Assembly: GCF_030297175.1 (NCBI RefSeq)
Contig: NZ_AP028070.1
Span: forward strand, 1,488,001-1,552,000
Direction of reading: 5' to 3'
DNA length: 64,000 nt
DNA from: Marinobacter sp. LA51
GTDB lineage: Bacteria > Pseudomonadota > Gammaproteobacteria > Pseudomonadales > Oleiphilaceae
Numbering within the stretch: position 1 is the first letter of the stretch; each line of letters starts with the position of its first letter. Below the pieces are notes generated by a model. That model made no database searches, was not told the DNA's origin, and saw nothing but the letters and a program-made list of their open reading frames with translations. Made by a program: the position numbers and the translations under genes. Shown here piece after piece: positions 28,241 to 35,640 of this stretch.

Positions 28241-29534
28241 TCTGCTACTGATAGGCAGCTTTCTGCTGGCGCTGTTACTGGGTGTGCCGGTTGCGATCGC
28301 CCTTGGCCTGGGCGGCGTGGTGGGCATTCTGGCGGGCCTGTCACCGGACATGCTGGCAACGCTGGGCACCAACACCTACAACAGCGTGGCCAAATACCCG
28401 CTGATCGCGATCCCGTTGTTTATCCTCACCGGGCTTATTTTCGAGCGGGCCGGGGTGGCAGCCAGCCTGGTGCGCTTTGCCCAGGCCATCATTGGTCCCC
28501 GCCATGGCGGGCTGACCGTGGTTGCTGTGCTGGTCTGCCTGATCATGGGTGGCATGAGTGGTTCGGGCCCGGCGGACGCAGCTGCCGTGGCCATGGTGAT
28601 GTTGCCGAGCATGCGCAAGGCCGGCTACCCGCAACCGTTTTCTGCGACCCTGATTGCGGCATCGTCTTCAACCGCCATACTGATTCCGCCGTCCATTGCG
28701 CTGATCCTCTATTCAATTGTAGTGCCGGGTGTAGACCTGCGCGCATTGTTTGCTGCCGGAGTATTCCCCGGCATTCTGGCCGGTTTGTCTCTGCTGGTGC
28801 CGGCCCTGTTTCTGGCCCGCAAGTACCGCTGGGAAGACCCGAAAGACTCTGAAAGGCCACCGTTCTGGCCCAGCTTCAAGGCGGCGTTGCCGGCGCTGTT
28901 TGCCCCGGTGATCATTCTGGGGGGGCTGCGGTCCGGGCTGTTCACCCCTACAGAGGCCGCCGTGGTGGCGGTGACTTACGGGGTGATCGTAGGCTGCCTG
29001 GTGTATCGCAACCTGAGCATTCGCAACCTGTTTGACCTGATCACCGATGCCGCCGTGACCTCCGGTGTGGTCATGCTGATCATCGCATTGGCTGGTATCT
29101 TCGCCTGGGCTGGAACTACCCTGGGTACCTTCCAACATCTGGCTGATGCCTTGCTGTCGCTGTCCGATAACGGTTGGGTGTTGTTGGGACTGGTGATGGT
29201 GCTGGTACTGATCGCCGGCATGCTGTTGGATGCGGTATCGATCTACCTCATCCTGATTCCCATTGTGCTGCCGCTGATGAACCACTTTGGCTGGAACCCG
29301 GTGTGGTTTGGCATCCTGCTGGCCATGAACATTGCCATCGGCCAGTTCACCCCTCCCGTGGCCGTCAACCTGATGGTGACCACCCGCATTGCCAATATCC
29401 GGCTGGAACACACCCTGGGCTGGGCTCTGGTGTTCATCGCCGCCATGGGCGTTAGCTTACTGCTGGTGATGCTGTTGCCAGGGATTGCCTTGTGGCTACC
29501 GGACAAGCTCGGGTTTGTGGTGGGGCAGTGGTAG
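28230..29534 (+). CDS. dctM: TRAP transporter large permease, DctM family
   Basis: This 434-residue permease has about 12 membrane helices and belongs to the ion-transporter superfamily. Family marks include GGMSGSGPADAAAVAMVMLPSM near residue 105 and FTPTEAAVVAVTYG near 240. A C-terminal GQFTPPVAVNLMV stretch is typical of the second substrate/Na+ site. I use the ATG at 28230 (MSPDLLLIGSF); an earlier start lies deep inside dctQ. It completes dctPQM. The downstream gene phhB is about 100 nt away and unrelated in function. Confidence 0.94.
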   Translation: MSPDLLLIGSFLLALLLGVPVAIALGLGGVVGILAGLSPDMLATLGTNTYNSVAKYPLIAIPLFILTGLIFERAGVAASLVRFAQAIIGPRHGGLTVVAVLVCLIMGGMSGSGPADAAAVAMVMLPSMRKAGYPQPFSATLIAASSSTAILIPPSIALILYSIVVPGVDLRALFAAGVFPGILAGLSLLVPALFLARKYRWEDPKDSERPPFWPSFKAALPALFAPVIILGGLRSGLFTPTEAAVVAVTYGVIVGCLVYRNLSIRNLFDLITDAAVTSGVVMLIIALAGIFAWAGTTLGTFQHLADALLSLSDNGWVLLGLVMVLVLIAGMLLDAVSIYLILIPIVLPLMNHFGWNPVWFGILLAMNIAIGQFTPPVAVNLMVTTRIANIRLEHTLGWALVFIAAMGVSLLLVMLLPGIALWLPDKLGFVVGQW

Positions 29535-29633
29535 ACCTGATGAGGTGAAAGCGAAGTCGCGGCAGGGTGGGCTTGATAATGTGCGCCTTGGCACCCACGC
29601 TAGTAACACAGTTATCAACCAGGGAGGTTGGCC

Positions 29634-29981
29634 ATGAGCGAGTTGACCCAACAACACTGCGAAGCCTGCAATAAAGATGCACCCAAGGTGACCAGCGCCG
29701 AGAAACAAACGCTGCACAAGGACATCCCGGACTGGAAGATCGTAGAGGCCGATGGGGAAGAGCAACTGCACAAGGTGTTCAAGCTCAAGAACTTCGCCCA
29801 GGCCCAGGCCTTCACCAATAAAGTGGGTGACCTGGCCGAAGCGGAAGACCATCACCCTGCCATTCTGTTGGAATACGGCAAGGTGACCGTGAGCTGGTGG
29901 ACCCATGCCATTGGCGGCCTGCATCGCAATGACTTCATCATGGCGGCGAAGACCGACGCAGCATACAACGCCATGCAATAA
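29634..29981 (+). CDS. phhB: 4a-hydroxytetrahydrobiopterin dehydratase
   Basis: This 115-residue pterin carbinolamine dehydratase regenerates the pterin cofactor of aromatic amino acid hydroxylases. The family motif [19 protein letters not shown], with the active-site His pair, is near residues 65-85, and a second [13 protein letters not shown] lies near the end. The ATG at 29634 follows AGGGAGG by 6 nt. No phenylalanine hydroxylase gene is adjacent; the enzyme also serves molybdopterin or other pterin pathways in some bacteria. Confidence 0.93.
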   Translation: MSELTQQHCEACNKDAPKVTSAEKQTLHKDIPDWKIVEADGEEQLHKVFKLKNFAQAQAFTNKVGDLAEAEDHHPAILLEYGKVTVSWWTHAIGGLHRNDFIMAAKTDAAYNAMQ

Positions 29982-30054
29982 TCTGCCGTGGCGGAGCTGA
30001 GTCTCCGCCACCTCAATCCTTCCTTAACCCCAGCCATCAGCAACAGGACGAGCC

Positions 30055-30330
30055 ATGGTTGAACACTGCACTGATAGCCCTCTTGTACTGAAGTTCGGCC
30101 ATGAAGAGCTGATCATCCGCCGCCGTTACGAGGTGATCAGTGTCGTGAACGACTTCTTCATCGCGATCTGGTTTTTGGTGGGGAGTGTTCTTTTCCTGTT
30201 CCCAGAGGACGAGAAAACTGCAATCTGGTTGTTCATCATAGGCAGTTTTCAGTTTCTCGTTCGCCCCACCATCCGGCTGGCAAGCCATATTCATGTAAAG
30301 CGAATACCTTCAAGCAACTGGGAAAGCTAG
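30055..30330 (+). CDS. YrhK-like domain protein
   Basis: This 91-residue protein resembles the YrhK domain. A short hydrophilic start is followed by the ELIIRRRYEVISVVNDF segment, then two membrane helices (about residues 34-53 and 60-75). The role of the family is unknown. Its stop codon overlaps the stop of the remnant integrase gene by 3 nt on the opposite strand (CTAG). This gene therefore marks the left boundary of the integron and of the integrase truncation. Confidence 0.75.
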   Translation: MVEHCTDSPLVLKFGHEELIIRRRYEVISVVNDFFIAIWFLVGSVLFLFPEDEKTAIWLFIIGSFQFLVRPTIRLASHIHVKRIPSSNWES

Positions 30331-30797
30331 AAGCCGTCATCTACCGGGCTGCGGACGATCAACTGCTGCATCCCAAAATCCACATCTTTAACCCGGAGGC
30401 GCAGAACCTCATTGATGCGCAATCCTGCGCCGTAAATCAGCATGGCAATCAGTCGATACTCACCTTCCATGTTATCGATGGCTGCCTTGGCTTCTTGTGG
30501 GCTGAACACAGTAGGCAGCTTCTGCGGCTTATGTGCGGCTTCGTAGTTCAGGTTGTCCAGAGGTACGCTCAGAAACTCCCGATATAAAAAGACCAGCGCG
30601 TTTAGCGCTACCTCTAAAGCTCTCATCGCCTCAGGGTGTTGGCGATCATGAAAGCGAATGAAACGCTTGATCCAGAACACTTAAGTTTTTTCGGTTTTGT
30701 AGGCCAGGCTACGCATTCGAATGAAGGCCCGAAGCCGGTCCAGAAATCGAATGGGGTGCACGGGCACGGGCACGGGGGAGGAGATATCCATATCCAC
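30327..30797 (-). pseudogene. intI: Integron integrase, inactivated remnant
   Basis: Read from a GTG at 30797 (AGGAG 8 nt upstream), the frame gives FLDRLRAFIRMRSLAYKTEKT, then TAA, then VFWIKRFIRFHDRQHPEAMR. This is the N-terminal SAM-like domain of a tyrosine recombinase of the IntI type, with the usual Tyr of KTEKTY replaced by stop. Further on, ALEV joins directly to ALNALVFLYREFL, so about 20 residues present in relatives are missing. The catalytic domain stops just after YGAGLRINEVLRLRVKDVDF (first catalytic Arg) and QQLIVR. The His, Arg and Tyr that complete the active site are absent. Three independent lesions make it non-functional. Confidence 0.9.
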
Positions 30798-30965
30798 GTT
30801 TCAGCTCCTATAACTGTATTTTTATAAAGCATCCTTGTAACGAGTCATCCGTCAACGAGTAATGCGAGCCGGAGTTATACGAACCTGTTCGCAAAACCCC
30901 AGAAAGCGCCGGGGAATCCTCCGTAAGTATCTGATATGGTCAGAGCAGTGATTTGGATATATTGG

Positions 30966-31018
30966 AGTTATACGCCCTTTCTGTCGCGCGAGTTAGTGTT
31001 TGTGAGGGGCGTATAACT
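30966..31018. repeat. 12-bp perfect inverted repeat in the attI region
   Basis: AGTTATACGCCC (30966-30977) is the exact reverse complement of 31007-31018, with a 29-nt interior that includes GTTAGTGTTTG. It resembles paired integrase-binding boxes of opposite orientation, but could also be a cruciform or a regulatory site. Confidence 0.7.
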
Positions 31019-31033
31019 TCGGCGGTAGCTGTG

Positions 31034-31086
31034 AGGCTTTCTGGTTAGTGTTTGGTTTTTTAAGAATTTCGGAGCCAGGAAAGCCT
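31034..31086. repeat. Second imperfect inverted repeat in the attI region
   Basis: AGGCTTTCTGG (31034-31044) pairs with CCAGGAAAGCCT (31075-31086) with one bulged base. Its left arm runs into a second copy of GTTAGTGTTTG (31044-31054; first copy 30992-31002). Confidence 0.6.
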
Positions 31087-31226
31087 GAAAGATTGAAATT
31101 ATGCGAACGGGTGTTCTAAGAACTGGTTCGTTGAATAGGCTGTTGGGCGTCCTGGCAGGAGAACTTCTACACTTCTACGAGCAGTCAGACTTCCGAGAGG
31201 CTGAACGTTAAGGTAGGAGGTGCATC

Positions 31227-31661
31227 ATGAGCAATAAACAGACGCACACTGGCAGCTGCTTCTGCGGTGCAGTCCAATTAACAGTCTCTGGCGATCCTGC
31301 CGCCATGGGCTATTGCCATTGTGAATCGTGCCGGCGCTGGTCAGCCGGACCAGTAAATGCTTTCACTCTGTGGAAACCTGAATCAGTGAATATCACTCAG
31401 GGTGCCGAGAATATCGGGACTTACGCCAAAACTCCTCAAAGCCACCGAAAATGGTGCAAAACCTGCGGAGGGCATATTCTTACTGAGCACCCGTCGATGG
31501 GGTTAACTGATGTATACGCTGCAGTGATACCTAGCTTTCCATTTATAGCTGACGTCCATGTGCATTACCAAGAAGCTGTATTGCGTATCCACGATGGAAT
31601 TACCAAGTTGAAAGATGTCCCTGAAGAAATGGGTGGCTCTGGCGAACGTATTGGAGGGTAG
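31227..31661 (+). CDS. Cassette 1: GFA family zinc-binding protein
   Basis: This 144-residue protein is of the GFA superfamily (glutathione-dependent formaldehyde-activating enzyme-like). Zinc ligands are visible as CxC (Cys11, Cys13), CxCxxC (Cys30, 32, 35) and a CxxC pair (Cys77, Cys80), the full set. Members bind zinc and some interact with glutathione adducts; most have no proven reaction. An excellent ribosome site TAGGAGG (31214-31220) follows the GTTAAGG box at the attI junction, so the cassette carries its own translation signal but no promoter. Confidence 0.85.
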   Translation: MSNKQTHTGSCFCGAVQLTVSGDPAAMGYCHCESCRRWSAGPVNAFTLWKPESVNITQGAENIGTYAKTPQSHRKWCKTCGGHILTEHPSMGLTDVYAAVIPSFPFIADVHVHYQEAVLRIHDGITKLKDVPEEMGGSGERIGG

Positions 31662-31684
31662 CATCGGAACATTCACATATTGGA

Positions 31685-31745
31685 GCGCCCAGCAATGCCA
31701 TGCAGCCGGCGCCACAAAGCGGCGGTTGCATGGCTGGCGTTACGC
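31685..31745 (+). repeat. attC site of cassette 1
   Basis: GCGCCCAGC...GCCATGCA folds with TTGCATGGC...GCTGGCG, leaving extrahelical bases, and ends with the 1R box GTTACGC (31739-31745). The 5' (R'') box is less clear than in the other sites. Confidence 0.7.
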
Positions 31746-31760
31746 AAGGAATACATAGTT

Positions 31761-32153
31761 TTGAGAAAATTGTTTGAGGAAAAACTCTACGTTAAGGTTT
31801 CACGGAATCGATTCGAAATAGCGAGAGTGACAGGTGATCCCTCGGTTGAAATTATTTCTTCCCCGGAGCCTTTCAGTACCTCTCGTCTGCTCGTTGGAGA
31901 ATTTTCACGAGCAGAGCACGAGCTGAGGAAGGGCATAAAAAAGGTGCTGCCTAAAACCCTTATCAGAAGAAGCCCTGCGGTTCTGATTCACCCTTTGGAA
32001 ATGACTGAAAACGGTCTCTGCCAAGTGGAAGTCAAGATACTGCGTGAGCTAGCCCTTGGGGCTGGCGCCCACAAAGTAGAGGTATGGGAGGGGAAAGAGC
32101 TGACCCCCTCGCAAGTCGTTGAAAAACTGAAAAATGTAGAGCAAGCCGCTTAA
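31761..32153 (+). CDS. Cassette 2: small protein with a possible MreB/actin-like segment
   Basis: No ATG is available near the start of this frame. The most plausible start is the TTG at 31761, 10 nt after AAGGA, giving 130 residues. The sequence IRRSPAVLIHPLEMTENGLC and the LALGAGAHKVEVWEG stretch recall the segment of MreB that reads RPRVVVCVPSGITEVE and ALSAGAREVYLIEEP. This suggests a fragment of the actin-like ATPase fold without the phosphate-binding loops. It could instead be an unrelated alpha/beta protein. The frame ends inside the next attC, as usual for cassettes. Function unknown. Confidence 0.6.
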   Translation: MRKLFEEKLYVKVSRNRFEIARVTGDPSVEIISSPEPFSTSRLLVGEFSRAEHELRKGIKKVLPKTLIRRSPAVLIHPLEMTENGLCQVEVKILRELALGAGAHKVEVWEGKELTPSQVVEKLKNVEQAA

Positions 32154-32221
32154 GTTTTTTCCGGCCTGTCGGCCGTCCACCGGACGCCACTGTCGTGGCG
32201 TCGCTTAGCTCAGCGTTAAAG
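32148..32221 (+). repeat. attC site of cassette 2
   Basis: This 74-bp site runs from GCTTAAG (R'') to GTTAAAG (R'). It has internal complementary blocks (GGCCTGTCGGCC, CCGGACGCCACTGTCGTGGCG) and the end GCTTAGCTCAGCGTTA. It is nearly identical to the site at 33106-33180. Confidence 0.88.
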
Positions 32222-32240
32222 TCAGGGAGGAAAGGCAAGC

Positions 32241-32621
32241 ATGGAGAAAGTTGTCACAGGCCTGATGGTACTCGTAGGCATCATTCATCTCTTGCCCGTT
32301 TCGGGCGTACTGGGTGTGGAGCGCCTTGCTGCCTTATACGGCCTTTCGTTGGGTGAGCCCAACATTGAAATCCTGATGCGTCACCGAGCTATCCTGTTCG
32401 GGCTTCTTGGCCTGTTCTTAGTGTATGCAGCGTTCCAACCATCGCTACGAACGTTGGCGATTGTCGCAGGCCTCGTCAGCGCTGTGTCCTTCATCGCGAT
32501 TGCGTGGTCAGTTGGCGGGTACAACGAGTCCATTCGCAAGGTCGTGATCGCAGACATTATCGCTACCATCGCGCTCATTGTTGCAGGGGCAATCCATGTC
32601 GTCACCCGCAACAAAATTTAA
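32241..32621 (+). CDS. Cassette 3: small four-helix membrane protein
   Basis: This 126-residue protein is highly hydrophobic with four predicted membrane helices (about residues 5-25, 50-66, 70-90 and 100-120) and one charged loop (GEPNIEILMRHR). I do not recognise a characterised family; related proteins recur as cassette products in environmental integrons, to my knowledge without assigned function. ATG 32241 follows AGGGAGGAAAGG. The stop codon falls within the attC R'' box, a typical compact cassette arrangement. Confidence 0.75.
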   Translation: MEKVVTGLMVLVGIIHLLPVSGVLGVERLAALYGLSLGEPNIEILMRHRAILFGLLGLFLVYAAFQPSLRTLAIVAGLVSAVSFIAIAWSVGGYNESIRKVVIADIIATIALIVAGAIHVVTRNKI

Positions 32622-32690
32622 CAAGGCGCAGCAGTACGTGGCCTACGGCCACCGGACGGTTTTCAGCCGCCGCTGTGCTCAGCGTTAAGC
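32616..32690 (+). repeat. attC site of cassette 3
   Basis: This 75-bp site has a consensus R'' box ATTTAAC (32616-32622) and R' box GTTAAGC (32684-32690), with the internal pair GTGGCCTACGGCCAC. Confidence 0.85.
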
Positions 32691-32703
32691 ACAAGGAAAG
32701 TTC

Positions 32704-33111
32704 ATGCACGCGAATATAGCCCGCTACGGAATAATCCTGAACACTGAAAAGTTCGAAGAGTGCGTGGCGTTCTATCGAGATCTCTTTGGCTTGCGTCAGC
32801 TGTTCGAGAAAGACGAGGACGGTTTTAGGCTCACCTGCCTTGAGTACGGAGATGGCTACTTGATGGTTGAGCAAGGAGGCAAAGCAAAGGACGGCGTCAA
32901 GCCACCTGAAGAGGGTTGCTTCAAACTACGTTTCAACGTCGACGATCTGGAGGAAGCCTTGGCGGAAATTAGAGCATGGGGCATCCAGGCAGCCATTACA
33001 GAAAGCGCGTGGGGAAGGACGATCAACATTAGCGACCCTGATGGCAACCGAGTAGGTGTTAGAGATGAGGCCGGCTTTGTTCGCCAGATCAATGCTTTAA
33101 AAGCCGTTTAA
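32704..33111 (+). CDS. Cassette 4: VOC (glyoxalase/bleomycin-resistance fold) protein
   Basis: This 135-residue protein has two beta-alpha-beta-beta-beta repeats of the vicinal-oxygen-chelate fold. Repeat 1 contains EECVAFYRDLFGLRQLF; repeat 2 ends with INISDPDGNRVGVRDE, the usual closing strand. An acidic LEYGDGYLMVE gives a plausible metal ligand region. Substrate is unknown: VOC proteins include glyoxalase I, dioxygenases and drug-binding proteins. AAGGAA precedes the ATG. Confidence 0.83.
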   Translation: MHANIARYGIILNTEKFEECVAFYRDLFGLRQLFEKDEDGFRLTCLEYGDGYLMVEQGGKAKDGVKPPEEGCFKLRFNVDDLEEALAEIRAWGIQAAITESAWGRTINISDPDGNRVGVRDEAGFVRQINALKAV

Positions 33112-33180
33112 GGTCGTTCCCGGCCTGACGGCCGTCTACCGGACGCCACTGTCGTGGCGCCGCTTAGCTCAGCGTTAAGT
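33106..33180 (+). repeat. attC site of cassette 4
   Basis: This 75-bp site runs from GTTTAAG to GTTAAGT and is almost the same as the cassette 2 site, differing at only a few positions in the central part. Confidence 0.88.
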
Positions 33181-33198
33181 GTTTCCAGGGAGGAAACT

Positions 33199-33696
33199 GT
33201 GAGTACGTATCAAATTGCCCAACTCAACATTGCCACGCTCATGGCTCCAATCGATTCTCCTCAGCTTTCAGATTTCGTTGCGAATTTGGACAGGATCAAT
33301 GCGTTGGCTGAGGATTCCCCTGGTTTTGTCTGGCGCTTGCAAACCGCAGAAGGTGATGCCACCGGCATAGATTATTTCGGCTCCGATAAGATCGTGAATC
33401 TTTCTCTCTGGGGTTCGGTCGAGGCTTTGCATAATTACGTTTATCGGTCTGCCCACGTCGAGATCATGCGCCGCAAGAAAGAGTGGTTCCACAAAATGGG
33501 TGAGGCATACATGGTTCTTTGGTGGGTGCCTGCCGGTCACATTCCGTCAGTCGAAGAAGCGGCGCAAAAGCTAAACATCCTGAGAGAGCACGGACCAACC
33601 GCCGAGGCTTTCACATTCAAAAAAGCCTTCCCAGCTCCCAGTGAATTGGCCAGCGTGCCGGCTGATACTTTGGGTGGTGAATGTCCAGCAACTTAA
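33199..33696 (+). CDS. Cassette 5: DUF3291 domain protein
   Basis: This 165-residue protein matches DUF3291, a dimeric alpha/beta-barrel related in fold to antibiotic-biosynthesis monooxygenases. Marks are YQIAQLNIATLMAPIDSPQL at the start, DSPGFVWRLQ, LSLWGSVEALHNYVYRSAH and MVLWWVPAGHIPSVEEAAQKL. GTG 33199 follows GGGAGG; the longer frame would begin inside attC. Reaction unknown. The family is common among integron cassettes and stand-alone genes. Confidence 0.83.
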   Translation: MSTYQIAQLNIATLMAPIDSPQLSDFVANLDRINALAEDSPGFVWRLQTAEGDATGIDYFGSDKIVNLSLWGSVEALHNYVYRSAHVEIMRRKKEWFHKMGEAYMVLWWVPAGHIPSVEEAAQKLNILREHGPTAEAFTFKKAFPAPSELASVPADTLGGECPAT

Positions 33697-33774
33697 CAAA
33701 TCAATTAACTTCGTTCCGGCCTGCGGCCTCGACCGGACGGCCCTGTCGGGCCGCCGCTTAGCTTGGCGTTATCA
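33691..33774 (+). repeat. attC site of cassette 5
   Basis: The site runs from ACTTAAC (33691-33697, perfect R'') to GTTATCA (33768-33774). A second R''-like box, AATTAAC, lies at 33703-33709. The core GTTCCGGCCTGCGGCCTC is shared with the site at 34675. Confidence 0.83.
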
Positions 33775-33791
33775 CACAAGGAAGTGCATCA

Positions 33792-34190
33792 ATGAAGCAA
33801 ACGGGTAGTTGTCTCTGCGGAGGCATCCAATACGAAATCAACGGTCTCCTGACCGATGTCCTGAATTGTCACTGCTCAATGTGCCGGAAGCTACATGCTT
33901 CAGCGTTCAGAACCCGCGCCAAGGTAAAGTCTTCTGACTGGCAAACTGTTCAGGGTCAGGAGTTGATGAAGTTCTACGAATCCTCTCCGGGTGAGCATAA
34001 AGGCTTTTGCTCAAACTGCGGTTCCAGCCTCTATACGAAATTCGATGCAAATCCCGATATCTATGGTTTCCCACTCGGAACCCTGGATACCGACCCGGGA
34101 GTAAAAGCGGAGCGCCACGTATTCGTAGGTAGCAAGGCTCCTTGGTTCGAGATTACGGATGATCTGCCTCAGAATGCGGAGTATGACTGA
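33792..34190 (+). CDS. Cassette 6: GFA family zinc-binding protein
   Basis: A second GFA-superfamily cassette, 132 residues, clearly different in sequence from cassette 1. Zinc ligands are Cys7 and Cys9 (GSCLCGG), Cys26, 28 and 31 (NCHCSMC), and Cys73 and Cys76 (FCSNCGS). GTLDTDPGVKAERHVFVGSKAPW is the typical C-terminal segment. AAGGAAG precedes the ATG. Two independent GFA cassettes in one array suggest repeated selection for the same chemistry rather than duplication. Confidence 0.87.
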   Translation: MKQTGSCLCGGIQYEINGLLTDVLNCHCSMCRKLHASAFRTRAKVKSSDWQTVQGQELMKFYESSPGEHKGFCSNCGSSLYTKFDANPDIYGFPLGTLDTDPGVKAERHVFVGSKAPWFEITDDLPQNAEYD

Positions 34191-34253
34191 GACAGTGAAA
34201 ACAAGCCGCGTCACTCGGACGGCCTTGTCCGGCCGCTTAGCTCAGCGTTAGGC
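34185..34253 (+). repeat. attC site of cassette 6
   Basis: The R' box GTTAGGC (34247-34253) and the CCGCTTAGCTCAGCGTTAG end are clear, with internal CGGAC...GTCCG pairing. The R'' box is degenerate (GACTGAG). Confidence 0.72.
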
Positions 34254-34269
34254 ACCATGGGAGCAATCG

Positions 34270-34671
34270 ATGCTTGCGGTAGTCACTTTAAAGGCATTAG
34301 TGATTTGGGCCAGCATCCTTGTTCTAGCGGCTGCCAATGGAGCGCTGCGTGAATTTGTACTTATACCAGGGGTCGGAACCCCGGCCGCACTCGTGCTGAG
34401 CGGGTTGTTGCTTTCAACCTTGATCATTGGTGTTGCGTACTTATCGCTTCCATGGCTGCAAATTAGCCGCCCCGTTCAGCTCTGGGCCGTTGGGTTGGGG
34501 TGGCTTGCACTCACACTCGTTTTTGAGTTTTCGTTTGGGCTCTGGCAAGGCAAATCGTGGCCCGAGTTGCTTGAGGCCTACACATTCAAGGATGGCAATA
34601 TCTGGCCTGTTGTTCTAGCGGCAACAGCTCTTGCACCGTACATTGCAGGTCAGTTGAGGGGTTGGGGGTAA
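34270..34671 (+). CDS. Cassette 7: small four-helix membrane protein
   Basis: This 133-residue integral membrane protein has four hydrophobic helices (about residues 5-22, 35-58, 68-90 and 110-130). A conserved-looking FEFSFGLWQGKSWPELLEAY stretch lies between helices 3 and 4. I cannot assign a function. It is unrelated in sequence to the cassette 3 protein. It begins 17 nt after the preceding GTTAGGC box. Confidence 0.72.
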   Translation: MLAVVTLKALVIWASILVLAAANGALREFVLIPGVGTPAALVLSGLLLSTLIIGVAYLSLPWLQISRPVQLWAVGLGWLALTLVFEFSFGLWQGKSWPELLEAYTFKDGNIWPVVLAATALAPYIAGQLRGWG

Positions 34672-34674
34672 CGC

Positions 34675-34759
34675 GCCTAATCGGTCAACCAAGTTCGTTC
34701 CGGCCTGCGGCCTCCACCGGACGCCCCTGTCAGGGCGCCGCTAAACAAAGGCGTTATGC
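34675..34759 (+). repeat. attC site of cassette 7
   Basis: This 85-bp site runs from GCCTAAT (34675-34681) to GTTATGC (34753-34759), with GGCCTGCGGCC and CCGGACGCCCCTGTCAGGGCG internal pairings. Confidence 0.85.
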
Positions 34760-34766
34760 AATAAGG

Positions 34767-35174
34767 ATGGCGCGCGTGATCAAGAATTTGGCTGTTTTGC
34801 GAGTTGCTAGACCAACCGACAGGCTGGATGAAATTACGACAATGTATGTTTCAGGTCTCGGATTTCAGCTAATTGGTAGTTTCAAAAACCATGATGGATT
34901 TGACGGTTCAATCATCGGCCATCCAAATCATAGTTACCATTTGGAATTTACGCAGCACTGCCAAGAAAGGGTAGGAAAAGCACCAACGCAAGATAATTTG
35001 CTGGTTTTCTATTTGCCAAATTTTGAAGAATGGAAGGCAAGTTGTGAATCCATGAAGAGGGCAGGCTTTAAAGAGGTTCGATCGTTCAACAGCTATTGGG
35101 ATCAATCTGGAAAATCTTTTGAAGATATAGACGGGTATCGTGTTGTGTTGCAGAACGAAGCATGGACAGAATGA
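34767..35174 (+). CDS. Cassette 8: VOC-type protein
   Basis: This 135-residue protein probably has a vicinal-oxygen-chelate fold: LAVLRVARPTDRLDEITTMY and LGFQLIGSFKNHDGFDGSIIG form the first half, and the second half ends with DIDGYRVVLQNEAW. The HLEFTQH strand supplies possible metal ligands. It has lower GC than neighbouring core genes, as expected for an acquired cassette. ATG 34767 is chosen because the longer frame overlaps cassette 7 and its attC. Confidence 0.75.
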   Translation: MARVIKNLAVLRVARPTDRLDEITTMYVSGLGFQLIGSFKNHDGFDGSIIGHPNHSYHLEFTQHCQERVGKAPTQDNLLVFYLPNFEEWKASCESMKRAGFKEVRSFNSYWDQSGKSFEDIDGYRVVLQNEAWTE

Positions 35175-35195
35175 GTGTTGAGCCGGGCGTTGTGC
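35175..35195 (+). repeat. Truncated attC of cassette 8
   Basis: Only the right end, GGGCGTTGTGC with a GTTGTGC box (35189-35195), remains after the cassette 8 stop; the paired left half is missing. Confidence 0.5.
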
Positions 35196-35214
35196 AAAAA
35201 ATGGAGATTCACGG

Positions 35215-35631
35215 ATGAGTTCTAGTCATATTTTTTGGCCTGTGCTGGCACAGGTCTTCCTGACCTTGGCGATGTATATCGTGCTCGGTGCAAGAAAGGC
35301 GAAGGCAGTGAAAACTGGCATGGTCAATCGTCAGCAGGCGGCCCTGGATAATCGGGTGTGGCCCGAAGATGTCGTTAAGGTTTCCAACAACATTGCCAAT
35401 CAGTTCGAAGTCCCGATCCTGTTCTATATTCTTAGCATTGTTCTTTACAGTATTAATGCCGCAGGCACTGTTGCAGTGGTCCTGGCTTGGCTGTTTGTCG
35501 TTAGTCGATATGCGCATGCATGGGTCCACGTGGGGTCAAACAATGTGCCGGTACGTATGCGGCTTTTCATGATTGGTTGCGTGATGGCACTTGCCATGCT
35601 TGTAGTGGCAGCCTGGAAGTTGGCCGCATGA
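35215..35631 (+). CDS. Cassette 9: MAPEG family membrane protein
   Basis: This 138-residue protein has four membrane helices in the MAPEG plan (membrane-associated proteins in eicosanoid and glutathione metabolism). The first helix is followed by the cytosolic loop with NRVWPEDVVKVSNNIANQFE, a family signature, and RYAHAWVHVGSNNVPVRM lies before the last helix. Many members bind glutathione; bacterial ones are mostly uncharacterised. It is the last cassette; a partial attC remnant (GCATAAC) lies 9 nt past the stop. Confidence 0.85.
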   Translation: MSSSHIFWPVLAQVFLTLAMYIVLGARKAKAVKTGMVNRQQAALDNRVWPEDVVKVSNNIANQFEVPILFYILSIVLYSINAAGTVAVVLAWLFVVSRYAHAWVHVGSNNVPVRMRLFMIGCVMALAMLVVAAWKLAA

Positions 35632-35640
35632 CTCTTGCAT

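Larger units (their letters stand above)
30798..31226 (+). promoter_or_regulatory. attI-like leader region of the integron (no gene)
   Basis: This 429-nt gene-free stretch lies between the integrase start and the first cassette. It holds two inverted-repeat structures (30966-31018 and 31034-31086) sharing the 11-mer GTTAGTGTTTG in their interiors, and a third AGTTATACG copy near 30874. It ends with a GTTAAGG box (31207-31213), the likely cassette insertion point, immediately before the ribosome site of cassette 1. I found no clear cassette promoter and no LexA box of the kind that controls many intI genes. Confidence 0.6.

Noticed and set aside
30798..30960. LexA box controlling intI
   Set aside because: I searched for CTGT-N8-ACAG near the integrase start and found none; the nearest CTGTTCGC...CAG has the wrong spacing.
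32148..34759. CRISPR-like repeat array
   Set aside because: Similar elements recur every 350-600 nt, but each encloses a gene and has attC end boxes, so they are integron attC sites and not CRISPR repeats.
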